Assembly: GCA_030077755.1 (NCBI GenBank)
Contig: JAQJZZ010000007.1
Coordinates: 2,170,001 to 2,234,000 of the forward strand
Source: Filosporella fistucella
Taxonomy: Eukaryota; Ascomycota; Leotiomycetes; Helotiales
DNA: 64,000 nt
Reading direction: 5' to 3'
Shown: positions 1 through 11,918 of the stretch, one piece after another
Layout: every line of letters starts with the position of its first letter
How positions within the stretch are numbered: the first letter of the stretch is position 1
Program-made: the position numbers and the translations under genes
Notes under the pieces: generated by a model
What the model saw: only the letters and a program-made list of their open reading frames with translations
The model's database searches: none
What the model was told of the DNA's origin: nothing

Positions 1-90
1 GTGCCAGACTCCAAATAGTCTGAAACTACTCCTGAATTCCAACAATAAGTGAACGCGACCCGACGCACTTTCGAGGACTACCACTTCAGT

Positions 91-1372
91 ATGGGGAACA
101 GAAACCAGGAACAGGTCAACAAATTGGCGGGGTTACAATGGGTTGTGACAGCATTGGCTCTTATTTTCCTCGTGCTTCGATTATATTGCAAACATACGTT
201 GAGAAGAGGTTTTTGGTGGGATGACCATGTCTTGATTGTCGCATGGGTTAGTATACCTCGTGTTTTGCTACTGCTCACTGCTCACTGCTGACACACACAA
301 ACTCGGTAGGTGTGTCTTCTGATCAGTTGCGCCCTTGTTACTGAAGCGATATCTCACGGCTTAGGGAGACACATTGCTGATATCGATCCCACCACGTTAC
401 CCTTGCTCCTCCAGCCAGCTACTCATTCGGGTTTATTTTCTGTTATGGCGACCGCTTTAAGCAAAACTTCATTTGCGGTTACGTTACTACGTCTCATGCA
501 AGATACTTGGCAGCGGGTTGCGATATGGTTTATTATCGTTTCTATGAATGGAATGATGGCAATATCTGTGCTTTTTCTATATATTCAATGCAGCCCCGTA
601 ACACGGGTTTGGAACCACACCATCCCTGGGACTTGCTGGCCGGCTAATAGGCAGACAACGTTCGGAATGGTTTCTGGCGGTATGTTTATTTGTTTTTTTA
701 CCTTTACTGGTCATAGCTAACTTGTTGTCATGAAGGGTACTCCTCTGCAATGGACTTTGTTCTTGCTCTTTTGCCCTCGGTTTTGCTCTGGAATGTACGA
801 ATGAAAAGGCGAGAGAAGCTTGGTGTTGTATTCGCAATGAGTTTGGGTGCATTGTAAGTTACTTCTCTACCACGTTTGTGTTGTTTAATTACTGACTCGC
901 GCTTCTTCCATTGAAGAGCAGGTTGTTCAGGCATAGTTAAGGTTATCTATCTAAAGAAGAAAGACAAATCGGATTTTACTTGTAAGTCTGGTCTTGATTT
1001 TGAATTTCCACTAGTTACCAGCTAAATTTGCTAGTCTTCGTCGCAGATCTCAAAATCTGCACGGCTGTAGAGTCCGCTACGGCGATCATGGCTGCCTGTG
1101 TGCCAGTCTTCCGAGTACTTCTGACGAGTGCTTCGACCAAATATCAGAGTTCCCGGAACAACCACCCACACAGCTATAGATTGGATTCAATGCCTAAAAA
1201 TACCGTGGCCACCTCGAGTCGTCAGTTAAAGTCTGGAGTAGGGAACCACGACGATCAGAGTGATAGCAGCATTTTAGGCAGTTTCAAGGCGTTGGGGATA
1301 CTAGAGAAACGTGAGGTTGAATCCAGCTTAACGCCGGAATTGAAAGAGAGAGAAACAACCGTTAAGTATTGA
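91..1372 (+). CDS. Rhodopsin-domain integral membrane protein (SAT4/PTH11-like family)
   Basis: Five exons fit: 91-246, 310-679, 736-853, 917-981 and 1047-1372, all with GT-AG introns and consistent phase, giving 344 aa. The start at 91 is the only in-frame ATG after an upstream stop. Hydrophobic segments alternate with family landmarks: FWWDDH after the first helices, the QCSPVTRVWN and GTCWP stretches in the middle, the SAMDFVLALLPS helix, and the TAVESATAIMAACVPVFRVLL terminal helix. These are hallmarks of the fungal seven-helix rhodopsin-like family that includes PTH11-type receptors. The last ~90 residues form a hydrophilic cytoplasmic tail. Ligand and signalling partner are unknown. The gene sits directly beside an AT-rich block. 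The family assignment is firm; a receptor role is inferred. Confidence 0.85.
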
Positions 1373-1499
1373 AAATGTATGCATTTTGGTTGTCTGCAAT
1401 TCCATCCGCTTTAGAAAATGTACTATATCTTATATTATTCAAGTCAACTTAGTAAATGAATTCTTTTTAGAATAACCAAGGCCTTGCGTTACTTCTTCC

Positions 1500-3080
1500 T
1501 AGTCCAAAATATCAAATATAGACTGATTTTATATAAATGCCTATAATATAATTAGAATATATTAGCGTAATATTACGTTTATAATAATAGCTATAGCCTA
1601 GTATTACGGTCACGTTATAAGACAATCCCCGGGGGCTTATAAAACCTTAAGACAGGGACTCTTAAGGTTATTAATAGTTTTAGGAACGGAATAAGGTTAT
1701 TAATATATAAACCCCGTGGCTGGCATTACGTAATGGATATTAAGATCTTTAGAATTTTAAGATCCGGTATTAAGGATTTAGGGATTCTTGAAATCCATTA
1801 AAAATAAAGGTTTTATATAAGATTAGCACTTTTGCTATTTAATAAGAGCTTTATACTTAACTTTAAATAATATTCTTTATATTTAATAATATTATAATTA
1901 AAATATTTTTATAATATACTTATTCCTTATTTAAAATATAATATAAGCATTAGCTTATATAATAATTATTATACTTTAAATACCTTTTTAAGGGATATCA
2001 ATTTATTAAAATATTATATTTATTATATTATTTAATTAAAATAATAAGAAGGTTATTATCTTATTTAAGCTAATTAAATTTAAATTAATATTACTTAAAA
2101 TTAAAATGCTTAATACTTTTAATAATACTTTTAATAATACTTATAATAAGCTAAGACTTTTTTTAATTTAATATATTACTTATATTAAGTTTAATAATTA
2201 TAAAGAAGTAAAGAAGTAATATATAAGGGTATAATTAATTAATTAAAAAGAGTTTTTATTTTTTTTAATTATAATAATCTAAAATAAATATCTTTAAAAC
2301 CCTTAGCGCTATAATAATATTTTCCTAATATTACCTAATGCTTATATAACTTAGCCAAGTACTTAAAGTATTACTTTTCTTAATAATAATAATTAATTTA
2401 AAGCTAATCCAAAAAAGGTTTTATAAGCTATTTCTTTCCTTATTAAAGCTACTTTTAATTAGGTTAAGATAATATATAAGGATAAAAATTATATTATTTA
2501 AATATATAATAAATAATATAATAATTAAATAATAAGGGTTATATTTAAAAGAAAAAGAAGGATTATATTATTAAGTTATACTTAGTTATATTATATATAA
2601 AGTAAGCATTAAAGCGGAAAACTATTTATTAATAAAACACGTAACCTCAAATTATAAGGCTTTAATCCTATTATAATAATATAAAAGGATTATTTTAATT
2701 TGTAAAATGTATAAATGGGAAGCAATTCAACGAGTAGAATAAGTTATATTCTAGTATGAGACTAAACTCTAGCTTCTTTGAAATGCCAGAATTAGACTAT
2801 TTAAAGAGGCCTAAAGGGTTCCTGTGAACTGCTGAACATAACCGAATAGTCAAGGTCATGTGAAACTATAATTTCAATTATATGCTTGACATATAATTTA
2901 AGAATATATTAAGATACTATTATTATACAATCTTTAACAAATCTAGAATTTAATATTAATTTTTATAAAAGGGTAAAGAAGAGTGGCCCGGGTCTTATTA
3001 AACTCTGTTAAGTAAATGATATAAAATTAATCTATTATTGTTAAAATCTGTAATAATTATAAAAATGATACAGGCTTACT
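1500..3080. repeat. AT-rich, RIP-like block without genes
   Basis: About 1.6 kb consisting almost wholly of A and T, dominated by TA-rich words such as TTATAATA and TTAATAA, with stops in all six frames. A few short less AT-rich islands remain (for example around 2750-2880). Composition changes abruptly on both sides. In Pezizomycotina such blocks usually are transposon copies destroyed by repeat-induced point mutation (C to T, mainly at CpA). I could not identify a parent element, terminal repeats or a target-site duplication. Confidence 0.7.
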
Positions 3081-3581
3081 AAAACGTTCAGATGCCAAAG
3101 GCAGGAAAACATATGCCAGGGGCTAGCTAAGGGCGCTTACGGGAGGGTCCCGGACCACTTCAGGATGTATTTAAAGGACTCCCTCCTCTTTAGCTAGACC
3201 TAATAGCATACGCTTCGCCTCCGCCTCCGGCTGGTGATTCCATATACTGCACTGCCTATTGTAGCCTCTTATCGTTACACTTGCTATCATGGGGACGTCG
3301 CTCCTTGTTCGTGTTTGCTGTGGCGTTCCTTGGCTCGAACTAGGACCACTTGTAGTTGTGTGTTTGCGAAAATCGATTGAGCAATTTTGATCCAATATGC
3401 AGCCACCTGCACAGACAGCACACCAGGCTGAGGCTCAGGCTTTCTTGTAGGTATAGATGCAGGGACATTGTAGCTGCCATAAATTCCTATTTCTTTACCT
3501 ATTGTAAGTTTCTATTCAACAGATTCAATTGATCGCTCTTCGGCGTCTTTTTCTCTCTGATCTACAAGGATTTGATTCAAC
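3081..3581. other. Spacer between AT-rich block and orphan gene
   Basis: About 500 bases of ordinary composition that presumably hold the promoter and 5' leader of the gene starting at 3582. It contains short open frames on both strands but none with recognisable protein features. A TATTTAAA word at 3168-3175 is a possible TATA-like element, far from the start codon. Confidence 0.4.
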
Positions 3582-5828
3582 ATGTCAACGTATCAACTAG
3601 GCGCAGCCGTCAATCTTGACGCCTTTCAGAGTATACACGCAATATGGGGAAATGCCGTGACAGTTTACAACTTCTTCAGTAAGAACAGCATGCAGCCCGC
3701 AGCCATGGTGTATGTTGCCAATTGCAGCGTCATGGGTGGGGCGTGCGAAGGTTGGAAATTGTGTCTTCAGTCTATAACTGGACGATCATTCAATGGCTTC
3801 AACTATGGCGAGTTGAAATTAGGATTTCCTGGCCGGAATATCGTCTCACAAATCCAAGAGACTCCGTATGGGCCACGTTGGCTTGGGATTCTCGCCGTCG
3901 CCAGCTTTATTACCAAGGAGTACTCCGGCGGAGCAGAGATTTATCGCCTCCTCAAGGCTGTCAGCAACCAGTCAACCGCGGAGTATGATTTGGATAGGGA
4001 GCAGACTGAGAAGATGTGGACAATGGGCAGGGAGATATTCCTCGATTCTCCCGTTCACCGCGAATTCTTAACCATTATATCACAATGCGCTGGACAGTGT
4101 AAAACGGATCTACTGAGCTACGCTTATCCACCCGAATCAAGCAATTTTCTCCCTGCAGTGATGATGGCTGCTTTTAGGGTGTGGGAAATGGCAAACACAG
4201 CTTCACAGACAAATCGCAAAATCTGGGCACAGGGAGCGATGGGCATTGGACATTTGATTCTCTACTTATCTGCCGTTTGTGGGATGCACGTTACTGCCCG
4301 ACTAGATGAGGGAGAAGTCCATTTTGGTGACCCAAAAAGGCTAACAGAGGTCGTGATCGTCCTAGATCGTGAGGTGCAGGGAGATTGGAGGACCGGCTTC
4401 CTAATGGAAAACTTGTCAATCGAAGAAGCCCTGCAGCATTGGCTCGGTGGAGAGCCTGAATCTGCTTTATGGAAACCTAGTCGAGCAGCTTTCGCTCCTA
4501 CTCATCCCTCCACCTATACAGTATATGACCGCAAGGAGAAACTGGACTCTGCCGGGGCTGTGAACCTGTCAGATCTAGTTTCTTTGAAAAATATGTTTTC
4601 GAGCTCCGGAACCGGAAAGTATGTCAGTTTTTGGCTGACAAACTATCTCCATAGCATCATAAGATCTACCCAACTGGTATCAGATAAACTGCCCAATCAG
4701 AATCTTCGCACCGACGTCCGCGACAACGTTCTATCTGAACGGTTAGAGGCTGCCATCAAGCTGTTTGATCCTGGCTTGATAGATGAAAGTCATATTCCTG
4801 ACCTGCTTCAAAAGATCTGCAATGACATAACGCCTGACCCACTGGACGATCTCAAGAAACGTCTACCTACCGTACAAGCGAAACTGCTATGCGATTGCAC
4901 AACCCATGCCCATAATCAGATGATTTGTAAAATAACGCGTATTGTCTGGCAGTTGGAAGACTTAGCCTGGAAACTGTGGATATGTGCACATACGGACATT
5001 AGCTCTCAAAGGGTTCTCCGAGATATTGGACCAAATCGTGACTGGCAAGTAATGAATCAACTGGGGATGCTTCCCGGCAACTGGAACATGATTCCGAGCG
5101 TGTTGGAAACGAAAACATTGATGAACTGTGTTGCTAGTCGATTAGCTGGTCGCCTTTTCTCCGTTCAAAATCAGAAGTTGATGGGTCTTGCTGCTGGGGG
5201 GGCCGTCATTGGGCTAAAGGGTAATGAAGCGCAACCAATCCTTATGGATCCTGGTCACTGTATATATATTATTCCAGGCTCTATGGAAACACCAGAGAGA
5301 CGAGTCAAGGAAATCTATCAAGGGCAAGCAAACTCAGGTTTTGGCCGATGGGGAAATGCAGTCGAGCTAGATCAAGTTCGGACACCCCGCGATGGGTTTG
5401 GTGATTGCCAATACGACCATGTTATCCAGTTGCAAGGGGACTCGGCGACTGTTCAGACTTCGATCAAGTTTGGTGAGAAGACGATTGGGGTTGATATGCT
5501 TCGAGCCATCGACTCCTCAGCTTCTCTCTCGATCTTCGAGGGTTGTCTTGGGAAGTGTGCTACAGGCTTGTTGACAAGCGTAGAAGTTGAACAGGTTCAG
5601 GTTGTTGATGTTAAAAATTACGGAATGCTTGCGCAGGCCGTTGTTCAGGGCCAGCCTGCTAAGGCTTACCCTAAGCTTGTTGTTGTTCTAGCCTACAAAA
5701 ATATGGCAGTGCAGAGAGCAATCGTTTCGCACTCTACAACGAATCAGTATATGTTACAGATAGGACAATGCGTGCATTGTGCTGTTAGAGCAGCGGTAAT
5801 GCATGGAGTAAAGGTGCTTATCGATTAG
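3582..5828 (+). CDS. Intronless 748-aa orphan protein
   Basis: An uninterrupted ORF of 748 codons starting from ATG in a favourable context (TTCAACATGTC). I do not recognise the family. The product looks globular, with balanced composition, no signal peptide and no clear transmembrane helices, though there is a hydrophobic stretch near residues 215-235 (GIGHLILYLSAVCGMHV). The C-terminal third contains glycine-rich turns (LMGLAAGGAVIGLKGNE) and several cysteines. Codon usage looks typical of a real gene, and a chance ORF of this length is very unlikely. It is the only long intronless gene in the first 20 kb and lies immediately downstream of the AT-rich block, a compartment where lineage-specific fungal genes often occur. 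Function is unknown. Confidence 0.75.
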   Translation: MSTYQLGAAVNLDAFQSIHAIWGNAVTVYNFFSKNSMQPAAMVYVANCSVMGGACEGWKLCLQSITGRSFNGFNYGELKLGFPGRNIVSQIQETPYGPRWLGILAVASFITKEYSGGAEIYRLLKAVSNQSTAEYDLDREQTEKMWTMGREIFLDSPVHREFLTIISQCAGQCKTDLLSYAYPPESSNFLPAVMMAAFRVWEMANTASQTNRKIWAQGAMGIGHLILYLSAVCGMHVTARLDEGEVHFGDPKRLTEVVIVLDREVQGDWRTGFLMENLSIEEALQHWLGGEPESALWKPSRAAFAPTHPSTYTVYDRKEKLDSAGAVNLSDLVSLKNMFSSSGTGKYVSFWLTNYLHSIIRSTQLVSDKLPNQNLRTDVRDNVLSERLEAAIKLFDPGLIDESHIPDLLQKICNDITPDPLDDLKKRLPTVQAKLLCDCTTHAHNQMICKITRIVWQLEDLAWKLWICAHTDISSQRVLRDIGPNRDWQVMNQLGMLPGNWNMIPSVLETKTLMNCVASRLAGRLFSVQNQKLMGLAAGGAVIGLKGNEAQPILMDPGHCIYIIPGSMETPERRVKEIYQGQANSGFGRWGNAVELDQVRTPRDGFGDCQYDHVIQLQGDSATVQTSIKFGEKTIGVDMLRAIDSSASLSIFEGCLGKCATGLLTSVEVEQVQVVDVKNYGMLAQAVVQGQPAKAYPKLVVVLAYKNMAVQRAIVSHSTTNQYMLQIGQCVHCAVRAAVMHGVKVLID

Positions 5829-6412
5829 GTAATACTATTATAAAAAGATCTCAGACACAAAAAAAAGAAGTATTCCCTTTCTAATACCCTCTAATTTCTT
5901 CTCTCATATTATTCTTCGTGTTGATATATTATTATAATATCTAATCGCGTCGAGTCCTATTTAGATGTCACATGACTACCCCTATTCTATTTTTGTAAGT
6001 TTTCATCATATTCTGCAATATTCTGATAGCAAGTAAGTTTCACCGAAAGAGAATGATCTATTAGTTGTTTTATTTACCAAGATACATTAGGAGGTTTGTA
6101 GTTTTGTGACCAAACTGCATATCACGAGATCCTCCTGTAAGCAAGTCCCGGAACGGCTATTTCCCCGATCCTAGATAGCTCCTCCCCCCTTTACCCACAT
6201 CTATACTCCAATTGGTTATTTCTACCCACTCCAACCATGCAGCCGAAAGGCGCATTTCCAACGGCCCTTGAGGTTATCCGCCCGCCTTCCGCATTCTTGT
6301 TTCACCTCCAGTCTTGTACTCGTACCTCCGTACCCCTCGATTATATTTATCCGGATTTAAATTACATTTTGCATGTCGCACTTTGCTCATTTTTGCTTTT
6401 TCTGACCCAAGA
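5829..6412. other. Intergenic spacer
   Basis: Nearly 600 bases, AT-rich just after the orphan gene and pyrimidine-rich toward the methyltransferase start. No coding exon or RNA is recognised. It should contain the 3' end of the orphan transcript and the promoter of the methyltransferase. Confidence 0.5.
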
Positions 6413-8023
6413 ATGGCTTCAACTAGTGAGCATCAAGCGAAAGATATGCAGAGGCCTACTTCTATGGAAAGCGAGATTGGGAGTTCGGTTGCGGGGAGTA
6501 TTATCGCCGAAGGCGGGAGATTAGCTGTATGTTTTGCAGTTGTGGCGCCATTCTGTGCAGGATGCTGAGCTAGAGGCATAGGTTGATCATGGGGATACGG
6601 ATTCTGCTATTGATGTGCCATTGTAAGTGCTGTCTTCATCAAGTGGAATATTTAGGATGGAATGTTGCTGAGGTGCTCACTGCGAGTAGATCAGAAACGG
6701 CATCAATTTCCTCAAGTCTGTACGACCACGTTGAAGAAAATGGGCGGACTTATCACAAGTACAAAGACGGGAGTATGTGTAGCTCTTTATCGCTACATTT
6801 CTTTCTATACAGGCTCTCTAGCTAATCACCAAACCAGAGTATTTGCTTCCAAATGACGAGGTGAGTCATGTGACATCCACTCCATGTGAGATATTGACAG
6901 CGGCGATTGAAAGCTAGAGCAAAATAGACTTGGTAAGCTCTTCATTTGGCTTTCCATACCCTTGAGAGCAATCAGAAGAGGCCCCATAATGCTAATTCTC
7001 ACATCAGACATGCAACATATCCTATGTAAAATGTCCTTACATGGCCGCTTGCATCTTGCTCCTCTGAAGAAGGAAAAGTTGAAATACGTACTGGATTTTG
7101 GTACTGGGACAGGTATATGGGCTATTGATTTTGGTAAATTAATTTACTCGACTTGTGCAATTGGTTTGGCTGACCAAAACTAGCTGAACAATACCCCTCC
7201 TCTCAAGTCATCGGCAGCGACCTCTCCCCTATACAACCAGAATTGTATAAAATCTCCTTCCCAAACAAACCACATTTTACTAACACCCCAGCGTCCCTCC
7301 AAACTGCTCCTTCGAAGTCGACGACATGGACGACGAATGGATCTACTCCCAGCCCTTCTCCTACATCCACGGCCGCCTCATGGTTTTCTGTTTCCGCGAC
7401 GCAAAATCCATCTTCCAAAAAGCCTTTGACGCGCTCGAACCAGGCGGCTGGTTTGAAATGCAAGATACGGGTGCACCACTTCGATCCATCGATGGCTCGT
7501 TAGAAGGAACAGTCTTGCAGAAATGTTATAATATGATGGTTGATGCTATGTTGAAGAGGGGTATAGATACCACGAGCGCGAGCAGGTATAAAGATATGAT
7601 GCGTGAAGTGGGATTTGTGGATGTGAAGGAGGTGGTTGTAGAGTGGCCGATTGGGACGTGGGCGAGGAGTGAGTATCACAAGGCGCTTGGGGCGTGGTTT
7701 AGGAAGGATATGAAGATGGGATTGGAGGGTATTGCTATGGCGCTTTTCACAAGGGTACGTTTGAGTAGAGTTGAGAGTTTGGTGGTATACTGATGATGAG
7801 TGATTAGATTATGGGATGGAAGAAGGAGGATGTTGAGGTGTTTTTGGAGCAAGTCATTAGGGATATGGATGACCCCAAGATTCATGCCTATCAACCATTG
7901 TGAGTCGGTGGCTTTTTGGCACTTCACACTTCTCAGGCTGACAAAGATAGCTTTATCGTGTATGGTAGACGGCCGGAGAAGAAATTGGAAGTGCAGACCG
8001 AACAGACAGAGAGTGCTCAATAA
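6413..8023 (+). CDS. SAM-dependent methyltransferase (LaeA-like/TAM domain)
   Basis: Ten exons join in frame to 362 aa: 6413-6526, 6582-6622, 6690-6772, 6838-6860, 6920-6932, 7008-7133, 7184-7244, 7292-7754, 7808-7899 and 7951-8023. The central part has the order typical of the fungal TAM/LaeA-like family: ENGRTYHKYKDGKYLLPNDE, RLDMQH, glycine-rich SAM motif I in VLDFGTGTGIWAIDF, an acidic loop SDLSPIQP, then DDMDDEWIY, the post-motif helix, FRDAKSIFQKAFDALEPGGWFEMQD, and a C-terminal strand FIVYGRRPEKK. The methyl acceptor is unknown. Members range from the global regulator LaeA to unlinked small-molecule or protein methylases. Exons of 23 and 13 bases make automated prediction error-prone. 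It converges on the LPMO gene. Confidence 0.88.
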
Positions 8024-8200
8024 ACGCCATGTAGGAATCATGAATCTTTAAATTCCAATGCTGCAAGTATATACAAGAACTGAATCAATATTCGGTCGAC
8101 TCTCCACTTCCATACCAAGCATCTCTCATCAAACGTCTCCACCGTCTGCCCCTCTCTCTATCACCTCAATTCTCCTCGCACATAACCTGTACGTGCTCAT

Positions 8201-9051
8201 TTAAGAAACCGTATACACTCCACTTGCGGTAGCAGTTGGTGTAGGAGGTAGAGTCTGAGTCAAGCTCACAGCTCCAGTGAACAAGGCCGGGCCTGGAATC
8301 GTGTATGTGGTCAAAGTGCTATAGAGATCAAACAGAATACCAGGGTCAGTTGGAGTATAGAAAGTGGTTGCTGCCACTCCCGTTGGCGCTGCCGTACCGG
8401 TTCCCTTGATCGCAAGATTGACACATTGAGGATAAGCTTGAGCACCATTTGCCTGACCAGCAGCATGCAGGGCGATGATCTCGTGGCGGAGAACATAGTT
8501 GCCCGTTGCAAGCGTAGGTGGAATGGTCACAGTCCAGGAGTTGTTGTTGGCAATCAGGACATCAGTTCCCCAGTAACCGTTTGTGATCGAAGTTGGGTTG
8601 ATCAGGCCAACAGCATCGATCTTGAACCACTTTAGAGTAGTCTTGTTGACTGTCTCGCAGGGGCCATTGCAGTTTGCAAGATAATCGATAACGGGACCTT
8701 TGTGAGATGTTGGCCATGGTGTCCACTGTAACTCGACTTTGCCACCTGCTTTGACTGGGGCTGCGATCATAGCATTGGTAGCTCCACGATGGCAGATTAT
8801 GTCTGGGTCAGCGTATGAGGTCGTTGCAACGAAGCCATTGTCAAGAACTGTTGGCATTTTCCATCCAACTGTGATTGGAGCTGGAGAGATCCATTGGTAG
8901 GATGGGTTGTAGCCGTTATAGCTGATTGGTTATTAAAGTGCACAAAGATGGGAGGATCAACATACTAAATGCCATCTGCCACAATTCCAGAGACGGTACC
9001 GTGAGCCACCACAGTGGAGACGAAACTGAGGATGCTGATCTTGGAGTACAT
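8201..9051 (-). CDS. AA9 lytic polysaccharide monooxygenase (former GH61)
   Basis: Two exons, 9051-8966 and 8921-8201, encode 268 aa. Residues 1-16 form a signal peptide whose cleavage exposes His17, the N-terminal half of the copper histidine brace (HGTVSGIVADG). The second brace histidine is His102 in SHKGPVIDY, which is mature residue 86 as in well-studied AA9 enzymes. Axial Tyr192 lies in QAYPQC, preceded by the conserved LRHEIIALH and Gln190. Disulfide cysteines are present (ICHRG, CNGPC). There is no CBM1 or GPI signal; the domain ends after a short Pro/Thr-rich tail. The enzyme should oxidatively cleave cellulose or hemicellulose outside the cell. Regioselectivity cannot be read from sequence. 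Confidence 0.96.
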
Positions 9052-9148
9052 GTTGCCGGCTGAAGATTTTGAGGCTGAGGGTATTCTGAAATTTGATTCT
9101 TCCGTATAGTACTGACGGCAGAAAGAGGAATTCCAGAAAATGCCAGAC

Positions 9149-9160
9149 AATATATATAAA
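9149..9160 (-). promoter_or_regulatory. Putative TATA box of the AA9 gene
   Basis: A TATATATA run lies about 100 bases upstream of the LPMO start codon, a normal distance for a fungal core promoter with a short leader. Assignment rests on position and sequence only. Confidence 0.4.
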
Positions 9161-11353
9161 GTGCCAAGATCTCGCTTCTGTATTCATCATCTGGTTGATG
9201 GAAGCTTTATCGCCATACCTTCGGAGCGTCAACTCAATTTTGACTTCTTCGCAACGCCTCCATCCTCCTGTTCCATCGCAACACCATAACACCCCCGTCT
9301 CCTCCAATCAGCTTTCCTAAACCGAGTGTTTTGTCTAACTCATGACCAGAACACGACTCACCTGTTAATCTATTCCTTCCCTTAAACCTCAAAACCTCCG
9401 CCTATCGCGTCCGAGCCTTCGGTACCTTTCCGTCCGGTGATAGTTTTGTAATTAATCAAGTGCCGTTAAGCGGGGCACGTTGCATGGGACGTACTCTGTA
9501 CCCCAGCTTTCAAACGTGTATTTCCCGACGAGCCGTCGGGTTCTCCAGATCTTCTGTTTTTAGCCGCCTTTGTGCAGGGGTAGGGGTTAAATCCATGGCC
9601 AACTCTCTTGGTGTAGAGGATGTTGATTCGTGGTACAGTTGTGTTTAAAGTTGGGTCCTGGGTCTAAAGGCCATAATTTTTGTCTCTTGGTGGATAAGCA
9701 TTTCCGTCATCAAATGGCTCTTTTTAGTGGGGATGCTAACCTGAAAGGTGGCGAAAGGTCTGCATATAACTTCTGATGAATGACTTGATCCACTGGGACA
9801 ACAAGATATTCCCAGGGAGCATTTCTATTAACCCGCTAGGCTTTGCACATACTAATATGAGTGTTGGAGGTGTTGAGGTTGTCCACGTGGATTTCGGAAT
9901 GCAGAACCGAAGTGAAATTTTATTGATGACGACATGTTGCCTGACAACATATCATCACCTTTGGAAGGTGGAACAATATTAGGTTGGGTATGAGGTAGCT
10001 AACAAAGGGCATAAGTGGGTGGTAGGAAGATATTTACGATGGCGATGTGGAAAGCCGGAAAGATTGCGAGATGAGGACTTCCCCAGGATCACATATCCCA
10101 AATGACAAGATCTAGACATTCTGCAGAGCTGCAGAAGACATCATTGAATAAATGCAACTTACTTTGCCAAGATCAACAATGTGAACATAGATTTTCCCAC
10201 TGTAATTGCTCTTCAACGGCATAGTTCATGAGGTTTCGACTTGGGCGGGTCACTGCAAAGATGGTAGCAATTGAAATTGTAGGCAATATAAGTTTAAAAC
10301 CTCGAATGACCTAACAACAGATATTGTTTGTTCAAGGATCATTTGTGTGCAGTGTTGATTGTCGTGGCCTGGCCTGCGATCGCGATCGCGAATATCTGCA
10401 TCAACAATCTAAGGGAACACGAAATGGTGCCATACTCCACAACTCGCGGATACGCAGACCCCCAAAACATAACCCGTCTTTTGAGAGTTCAGAATAAGGC
10501 AATGCGAGGAGAGACTGGCACTCTGGTTGACTCTGCCACCTAGACGGAGCACAAAATGGCCCGATATATCCTGCAGAACGACGCTTTGCAAATCACTATC
10601 ACCGATTGACAGTCTCCAGTTTACGACATCCAGCTCAAGACTCACCAATCGCATGCTAAAGAGATTGATATCCTTTCCATCGTCCAAGACCAAGGCAGTC
10701 AAGCGTCCTTGACAGGCGTGGGGGATGTGTCAAGGTCTACACCGCAATACTGGCCGCATAAATGAAAGACAATGCAGGGCTCTGTCATCGTGCAGGAAAA
10801 TTCACTAGTTCTAGTCCATTGTGCTGTTACCCAGCCTCGGCTTAGGAGAATTGAGCAGAACTTCAGGAGAACTGCAAGCATGAAGAGAGGCACGTGACAC
10901 AAACGAGCTTTTGACTAATTACCTATGAAAGGGGTTCACCACGTATTTGTTTGAGATATTACTTGATAGCTCAGCGGGTAGAAAGATTGACGACTGCGAC
11001 ACGAAAGTCGAGTCATACCTGAGCAATACCGATTCAGATCAAGGACATAATCTCTTCATGAAAGCACAGCTCAGGTCACGCTCGAAATATACCGTTTTCA
11101 TGAGCCTGAACAAAGAAGTAATCGGACCTCTCGATTGTTTCTTCCAAGAACCAAATGAGACATTTAACTCATGATGGACGATTCGAGGGCAGGAACAAAG
11201 AGATGGGAGTCTCCCATAAACTGCTCTAGTTCTAAGATATTGCTACTCATCAGCCATGCACCTCTCCGCGTCCTTTCTATGTTATGATTTGAAATTATTC
11301 GTTCTTCACATTGGAGATATACGTATAAACTAGACAACAAGAATCAGGCCAAG
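9161..11353. other. Gene-poor 2.2-kb interval
   Basis: Only short, unsupported frames are seen on either strand (for example 10409-10702 on the minus strand), with no signal peptide, domain motif or convincing splice partners. A GC palindrome built from overlapping GCGATC units lies at about 10376-10391. The interval must include the upstream region of the LPMO and the promoter of the small gene at 11354. No tRNA was recognised. Confidence 0.45.
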
Positions 11354-11918
11354 ATGCCACACTTCACCAAAGGAGTCGCCCACCACTGCGTAGGGGCCAC
11401 CGGAGAAATTAGCATGCCAGGGAAGACGCCAAACATTCCTGCTGGAAATTGTAGAACGGGTAAGGGTTATTGTTCCACGCACCAACAGCTTTGTGAAAAG
11501 CATGATTGGCTATTTTTAAGGAATCAGACGTGCGAGAAATGCGACCAGGAAGAGGAGTAAGTACATATATTGTGCATTTAATCATTTCTAGCCACTGACA
11601 AGCTGTAGGGACGCAAGAATTGCTGCGGAGAAGAAGAAGAAGGATGACGACGATGAGGAGCAGAGGAAGAAAGACCTAAAAGATAACAAATATAGAAAGA
11701 AAGCACCACCCAAGACTCCAAAAACGAAGACAACTAAGACTCCTATTGCCAAGCGAGTCACAAAACGAGGGTCTAAAGCTAAGGGAGATGGTAAAACAGT
11801 GGCGACAAGCAAAACAAGACAAGCAGCAATCGAGCGTGGATTAAACATAATCAGCAGTGATAAAGTTGATATCGAAGAAGCCGGAAACGATCCTTCTTCC
11901 GTGGTCAAATCGACATGA
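11354..11918 (+). CDS. Small Cys-rich protein with lysine-rich tail, unknown function
   Basis: Two exons, 11354-11556 and 11609-11918, give 170 aa; the junction (GAG codon split 2+1) restores frame through the charged region. The N-terminal ~65 residues carry Cys/His pairs suggestive of a small zinc-binding module: HHC, NCRTGKGYCSTH, LCEKH and TCEKC. The rest is highly basic and acidic: an EKKKK-DDDDEE coil, then repeated KTPKTK/KRVTKRG stretches resembling nuclear-localisation or nucleic-acid-binding tails. No signal peptide. I do not recognise the family. A nuclear protein is plausible by composition only. Confidence 0.65.

Noticed and set aside
10376..10391. GC palindrome of overlapping GCGATC units
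   Set aside because: Short, isolated and not placed at a promoter or repeat boundary; likely chance.
10409..10702. 97-codon minus-strand frame
   Set aside because: No signal peptide, motif, splice partner or coding neighbour.
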